Part shown: piece after piece, positions 59,201-64,000 of the stretch | Layout: each line of letters opens with the position of its first letter | How positions within the stretch are numbered: position 1 is the stretch's first letter | Origin: Przewalskia tangutica | Lineage: Eukaryota > Streptophyta > Magnoliopsida > Solanales > Solanaceae | Length of the DNA stretch: 64,000 nucleotides | Assembly (NCBI GenBank): GCA_029844215.1 | Contig: CM056724.1 | Span: 1,978,307 to 2,042,306, forward strand | Direction of reading: 5' to 3' | Program-made: the position numbers and the translations under genes | Notes under the pieces: model-generated | The model's database searches: none | Seen by the model: the letters and a program-made list of their open reading frames with translations, nothing else | What the model was told of the DNA's origin: nothing

Positions 59201-62200
59201 TTGTCAATTAGTGCATAATGCATAATTTCATCAAAAAGAAAAGGTTGGATCCACTAACACAGAAGTGTCATACTTCTTTTCTCTATAACATCTCATAGAA
59301 GATGTTATTTCTTCTGTTTTCTGATGCATTTCATGCACTAGTGCTGGAATACGTCTGGAGCAAACTGTGGAAAATAGCTTTCTGTTTGCTAATGAAAGCT
59401 TGTGTGTTTGGTATAAAACATTTTATGTTTCTTCATCGTCATATATATTGTATTTTTCTTTTTGGTTCATCATGGGTTTCCTCTTACTTTCTCCTTCAGA
59501 AATCAGATTATTGTGAATGTGATACTAATCTGGCCCAACCAATTAAGAAATTAAGAGAAATCCTAATATGTCCCTGTTTCTTGTTTAGGTATGCAACCGC
59601 AAGTGCACGTTCAGATGGTCTTCTTCTCCTCTGTGGAGGGAGGGATGCCAATAGCGTGGTGAGTCAAGCATATATTTTTTATGTTTGTTTATTTGTTCTA
59701 TCATAATGCTAATTGCCTTGCAGTTAGATCACTATGTCACATGGTCTCGTCGATTTAGTAATCAGTGAATTGTTCTTTCGTTTCCGTCATTCACAGCCTC
59801 TGGCAAGTGCATATGGACTTGCCAAACATAGAGATGGACGTTGGGAATGGGCCATTGCCCCTGGTGTGTCACCCTCCTCCAGATATCAGCATGCTGCAGT
59901 AAGTGTGTTTTTTCATTTTTGTTAAATTGTTCCTTTCTGGCAGAGATTATAAGGGAGTTATCAGTTGTTTCTGGTAACCTAGGTATTTGTTAATGCACGG
60001 CTGCATGTATCTGGAGGGGCACTTGGGGGTGGACGCATGGTGGAGGACTCATCCAATGTAGCGGGTATTTCCTTTATCTGTTTTTGTTGATTGCTTGCTT
60101 AGATAAACACTTCCTGATTAATCTGGTTTTATCTTATAGTTTTCCTTTTGGTCAGGTGTGGTACCATTCTCTCACACCCATGTTTCTTCTTTCTTCCTTC
60201 TCTTCTTTTGGCAGTTCTTGATACAGCTGCAGGAGTGTGGTGTGACACAAAATCTGTTGTGACTAGTCCTAGGACTGGCAGATACAGTGCAGATGCAGCT
60301 GGTGGAGATGCTGCTGTTGAATTGACCAGACGCTGTAGGCATGCTGCTGCTGCTGTTGGGGACTTGATATTTATCTATGGTGGTCTACGTGGCGGTAAGG
60401 CTATAAGATATGCATGTTTAATAACTCCTCAATGTTGCAAAGATTGGAAAAAGTTGATGTGGAAGGTAGCAACATACCTTCCACTTTTCCTTCAAATAAT
60501 CATTTCCCCTCCTTTCCTTGTAGTAACACCTTGTAAGTTCAACCTAATGTAGGATAAAGCTTAAAAAAGCTATCCTTACTTTGCATATAAATCCCAATAA
60601 ACTAACTTCTTTGACGATATAGCTGACTAAAATTAAAAAATGGACCCAAACATCTGATTTGTACAAATCAGATTCAAAGCCAAAACCAAAGACTGTGCAC
60701 TTAGATCAAATCCCAAATAAAATAAATGACTTACCAAGTGCTGAACTATCTTAAACATCACAACAACTATGCTTCAGTCCCAAACAAGTTGTGGTCGACT
60801 ATATGAATACCCAATTATGTTCAAGCTCATTTCATATCATCGTCATACTAAATAAAATAACGGTGAAAAATAAGTTAAAATATAATAATAATAATAATAG
60901 ATAGGAGTTCTTTAACAAGTTAAAACCTATCATCAACTAATAGCTATCAGTCTATCATCTATATGGACTTTTTCTTCCATTTTCCCCTATCTTTAGCTAA
61001 GTCTGCACTGGTACCAAGCATATGTAGGTCTTTCTAAACAACTTCCTTACATGTGATTTTAGGTCCATTGCTGTCAAATGTTAATACTTTTTCTTTTAAC
61101 AGAAAAAATGGAGTTCTCAAAACTAGAGGTTCTTTAAATTGCATGTTTGTACTTTACTTGGACATAGGAGTCTCAACCTAGATTAGAGACTTCATAAAAG
61201 CTGGACGTATTGTAAGTGTAACAACATCATCTAATCCTTAATCCTAACTAAGTGGTATCTCTTGAACTTTTTGTTTTTGTTGTGAGCTTTTTCTTGCTCT
61301 GTTCGAGGCTGTGCTATTAAATACTCGCTTGAGGCTTGCTTAAGCGTTGAAGCTTGGTACAACACAGACTTAGGGCTTCACCCTGCTAGAATGGTGTTTT
61401 GCAATGGCATTCACCTCATCGCCTATAGGTGCTATAATCAGGGTAGTACTTAACAGTAATGTAATTGGCAAAAATATTGAGGACTTGTGTCGTAGGTCAT
61501 AAGTTCGAATCCTACGCCAAGCGAACAAAGTCTAGTATTTAAGTGGAGAAGGGTAGAGGGGAGGGCCCATCATCCTCGATTTAGGGTGGCTCCAGACGAA
61601 TTTCTCGTTCATAGAAAAGGATAGATGTTAATTGTTACGAGACATTTGAATGTATATGTTGGGTATTAGGAATAAATGATTATTCCCTTCCAAAACAGAA
61701 AAGGAATGGTGGGGTTCGAAGTGTTAGGGTCAAACTATTGAATTCTTGATCTTAGTTCAGAAACGATACCTTTTTCTTTTCTAATATTTTAAAACTTACA
61801 TTGAAGTCTTAAGTCATTATTTGTGCTTTTTACAATAAAAGAAACCTTGGTTTTATTAAAGAAAGAATATGAAAATGGCACTAAGGTATGCTAGGAGCTA
61901 GGTGGCCGAAGAAAGAACAAAAAAGTGAGTAAAAATTGAATCTTTTTATTCAGCACTAGGATTCTTTTTGAATCACGAGCACCTCATAATTCTCTGAGAA
62001 CTGGTTACTCAGTATGCAAGTGGATGATGGTCCTCTGGTTGAAAATAGTGAAATGTCTACTTTGTCCATATGACACATGGTCATGACGAGATACATGAGC
62101 TCAAGTAGTTGTGTCTTTCTGTCAAAAACCTGCCTTTGAAACTTAGGTATTGATATTCAAGTATAGAGATATTTGTGGATACGAAGGCAATAGAATAGCT

Positions 62201-64000
62201 GATATAAGATTACATTTGTATGTTGGTATATTGCAGTTATGTTTGCAAATGAAGTTAACTATTCAAACTACTGCAATGAATACTTCTCTCTTTTCTGTTC
62301 TTTTAGTCTTTTCAATGTAAAGTACAACAAATGAGAACCTCTGGAGCAGTTATTTGGATCACTTCCTGATTTCTGCTGTGAGTGTACTTGAGCTGTTAAA
62401 ACGTTGCCGATGTTTTGGAATCCTTTTATGCTATGCAATTATTTACTTGTCACCAATTTTGCAGGTGTACTGCTGGATGACTTGCTTGTTGCTGAAGACT
62501 TGGTTGCCGCAGAAACAACAAGTGCAGCTTCACATGCTGCAGCTGCTGCAGCCAACCTACAATCAGGCAGGCTTGCTGGGAGGTGTGGTTTTGGTGATGA
62601 AAGAATGAGGCAAACAGTTCCTGATGCAGTTAATGATGGTTCTGTTGTGCTGGGAAATCCTGTCGCTCCCCCTGTAAATGGTGATATGTATACTGATATA
62701 AGTACTGAAAATGCCATGCTTCAAGGATCTCGGTGAGTCTACAGTTGCATCAAAATAGCAGTGCCTGTTGTCCTTTTTTTTTAAAAGAAAATTCTGTTGC
62801 TGCCTTAGTTTCTCAGTTCTACCATCTTGGGTTTGTTTTGTAGGAGACTCAGCAAAGGTGTTGAATATTTAGTGGAGGCCTCTGCAGCAGAAGCTGAGGC
62901 TATTACTGCTACACTAGCAGCTGCCAAAGCTCGACAGCAAGGTAATGGAGAAGTCGAACTTCCTGATAGGGATGGTGGAGCAGAGGCTACACCAAGTGGA
63001 AAAACATCTTCTTTGATCAATCTAGATTCTTCTGGATCAAATAATTCTGCCCCGACTGGAGTCCGTCTTCATCATCGTGCAGTTAGTATTCAGATCCTTT
63101 ATGTTATGTCGTGCTATCAGGTCAAGTTTAGAAAATAATAGACTGATGATGTGCCTTCAATTTATAGATAGTTGTAGCTGCTGAGACTGGTGGTGCTTTA
63201 GGTGGTATGGTACGACAGCTTTCCATCGACCAATTTGAAAATGAAGGCCGGCGAGTCAGTTATGGAACCCCAGAAAATGCCACGGCAGCACGAAAACTTT
63301 TGGATCGACAAATGTCCATCAACAGTGTTCCGAAAAAGGTGCAACTACTTTTGTTCTTCGACTAGTTAGGATTAGCAATGAGAATAACAGAATAGGAATT
63401 TCTATACTTATGAATTCCATGCCAGGAAATAGTGAGTAGGGGTATATTTTATTGAAGTTGGTCCCAATTAAATTCTTTCTTTAAAAAACAATTATGGTGA
63501 TGTCCGGGACATCTGGTGCGCACCCGGACTACTCCCTTAGGTGCTGCCGTCCCATCTAAATTCCTCAGTCTAGGAAATCTGTAGGTCTCTAAGACGTTGA
63601 ATGGAGACATGAAGAACAAGTGGAAAGACAAGTGAAGAAAAGAAATTGAGTTTTATATTTCCTGAGAGGGAGGCGGGTTTGGAGAGGATGGGAGAAAGAG
63701 AAGAAGATTTCTGAATGGGAGACATTTGGACTGCAATAAATACTCACGGAAATAACTTCTATTCACAGTTAACTGAAAAACATATATCCACTTCACAGAA
63801 TAACTGCTATAAGCTTATTCGGCCTTGTTCATATTAGAACAGAACTTTTTGTGTTTGTTACAATATTTTCTTCTTCCTTGCTGTCTCAGCTGATCACACA
63901 TCTTTTAAAGCCTCGGGGTTGGAAGCCGCCTGTGCGACGGCAGTTTTTTTTGGACTGCAATGAGATCGCTGATCTTTGTGATAGTGCTGAAAGAATATTT
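53300..64000 (+). CDS. BSL: BSU1-like Kelch protein phosphatase (BSL2/BSL3 type), 3' end beyond window
   Basis: Fourteen exons: 53,300-53,678, 55,114-55,174, 55,259-55,337, 55,425-55,504, 55,624-55,718, 55,801-55,900, 59,589-59,658, 59,797-59,898, 59,983-60,064, 60,215-60,394, 62,465-62,732, 62,844-63,081, 63,168-63,338 and 63,890 onward. They give 672 in-frame codons. The Kelch propeller is seen as GPGPRCGHTLTAIP, IGPRLILFGGATAL, GEPPTPRAAHVATAVGTMVV, GPGPGPRYGHVMALVG, SDGLLLLCGGRD and ARLHVSGGALGGGRM. Next come the Ala-rich linker (ASHAAAAAANLQ) and MVRQLSIDQFENEGRRVSYG. The last visible exon, LLKPRGWKPPVRRQFFLDCN, is the lead-in to the PP1-like Ser/Thr phosphatase domain. The long Ser/His/Val-rich N-terminus suits BSL2/3 rather than BSL1. 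Family members dephosphorylate BIN2-type kinases in brassinosteroid signalling. Intron 6 is 3.7 kb. Confidence 0.95.
54112..54229 (+). repeat. GTT-tailed SINE/RTE 3' end in BSL intron 1
   Basis: The text 'gagacgagggtttatcagaa', 'gttaaggtctgcgtacac' and 'attacactgggtatgttg' ends at a short GTT tail. Confidence 0.7.
54236..55045. repeat. Two related SINE-like copies flanking a TIR element (BSL intron 1)
   Basis: Copies at about 54,236-54,480 and 54,906-55,045 share 'gttaggtagctttgcc' or 'ttgggtagctttgccc', 'tgttgggagaaat', 'tgtggtctcct'-like text and 'ggcacaccctc'. Between them, about 54,551-54,909 has inverted ends (ggggttgtttggtagggtgt and acaccctgccaaatgacccc), so it looks like a MITE that inserted between or into these repeats. 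I saw no clear target-site duplication. Confidence 0.6.
56838..57037. mobile_element. hAT-like MITE in BSL intron 6
   Basis: The ends tgcggaggcggatat and agatccacctctgca are imperfect inverted repeats of the GGCGGAtCC type. The interior is AT-rich, about 200 bp. The target duplication is unclear. Confidence 0.5.
57249..57402 (-). repeat. Au-type SINE, minus strand, near complete (BSL intron 6)
   Basis: The plus strand reads 'gggcagaccggtgcacaaag', 'gggtctggggaagggcc', 'ccacggctcaaacccgtgac' (inverted B box) and 'gttgctcaaaggctcccct', i.e. the full Au SINE order from 3' end to head. Confidence 0.8.
60770..60880 (-). repeat. TS-type SINE tail, minus strand (BSL intron 10)
   Basis: The text 'cccaaacaagttgtggtcga' and 'tatatgaatacccaattatg' then 'gctcatttcatatcat'. 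It resembles the 8735-8815 copy and is the inverse of the tail at 17,650. Confidence 0.5.
61430..61640 (+). repeat. tRNA-derived SINE (BSL intron 10)
   Basis: The B-box-like 'cataagttcgaatcctacgc' is followed by 'taagtggagaagggtagagg' and 'tggctccagacgaatttctc', which I recognise as a Solanaceae SINE. Host intron 10 is about 2.1 kb long. Confidence 0.6.

Noticed and set aside
59302..59706. 134-codon plus-strand frame treated as an exon
   Set aside because: Only its last part (59,589-59,658) is a BSL exon; the rest is intron read-through ahead of the acceptor.
1..64000. CRISPR arrays, operons, prophage or bacterial defence systems
   Set aside because: No spaced short repeats, no compact gene clusters and no bacterial-type genes; intron-rich plant genes are found throughout.

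Overview
The window is plant nuclear DNA, most likely from a member of the Solanaceae (nightshade family). The evidence is AT-rich sequence, spliced genes with GT-AG introns, plant-specific protein families (an S1/SPH self-incompatibility homologue, a BSL Kelch phosphatase, a chloroplast outer-envelope Omp85 protein), and many repeats that I recognise as Solanaceae types: Au-type SINEs, RTE-derived elements ending in GTT repeats, and Tourist, Stowaway and hAT-like MITEs. The genus cannot be fixed from the sequence alone. No bacterial-type system, CRISPR array or operon is present.

Layout. Positions 1-15,900 are repeat-dominated: degenerate SINEs, a broken gypsy-type gag-like gene (5.2-7.4 kb), an RTE LINE relic (9.0-9.8 kb), Au SINEs inside a tandem duplication (10.3-10.9 kb), a Stowaway MITE and an orphan HIG1-domain exon (13.4 kb). 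Positions 17,849-20,607 hold an intron-containing but broken copy of a UBC4/5/6-type ubiquitin-conjugating enzyme gene. Positions 21,796-24,322 carry an intact LRR receptor-like pseudokinase gene (two exons, 651 aa). Positions 25,608-32,712 (minus) carry an 11-exon gene for an OEP39-type Omp85 protein whose exons join exactly into 360 aa. A single-exon SPH secreted protein lies at 34,770-35,219. A truncated Ty1/copia element (37.9-40.1 kb) ends about 310 bp upstream of an LSG1 GTPase gene (40,413-49,713, seven exons, 580 aa). The LSG1 introns contain a 5'-truncated LINE, several SINE-like copies and a Tourist MITE. From 53,300 to the right edge runs a BSL (BSU1-like) Kelch-phosphatase gene; 14 exons are visible (672 codons), covering the Kelch domain and linker, with the catalytic domain lying beyond the window.

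The genes are ordinary, independently transcribed plant genes with separate jobs: receptor signalling, plastid outer membrane, secreted peptide, 60S ribosome maturation and brassinosteroid signalling. I see no functional cluster and no convincing new system. The most useful points for a second look are local rearrangements: a duplicated coding 3' end behind the receptor kinase, a duplicated splice donor in LSG1 intron 1, a MITE 23 bp from an OEP39 splice donor, the precise lesions of the UBC pseudogene, and several transposons with clear target-site duplications. Exon boundaries were placed by eye from splice consensus, reading-frame continuity and remembered family sequence; no alignment was run.
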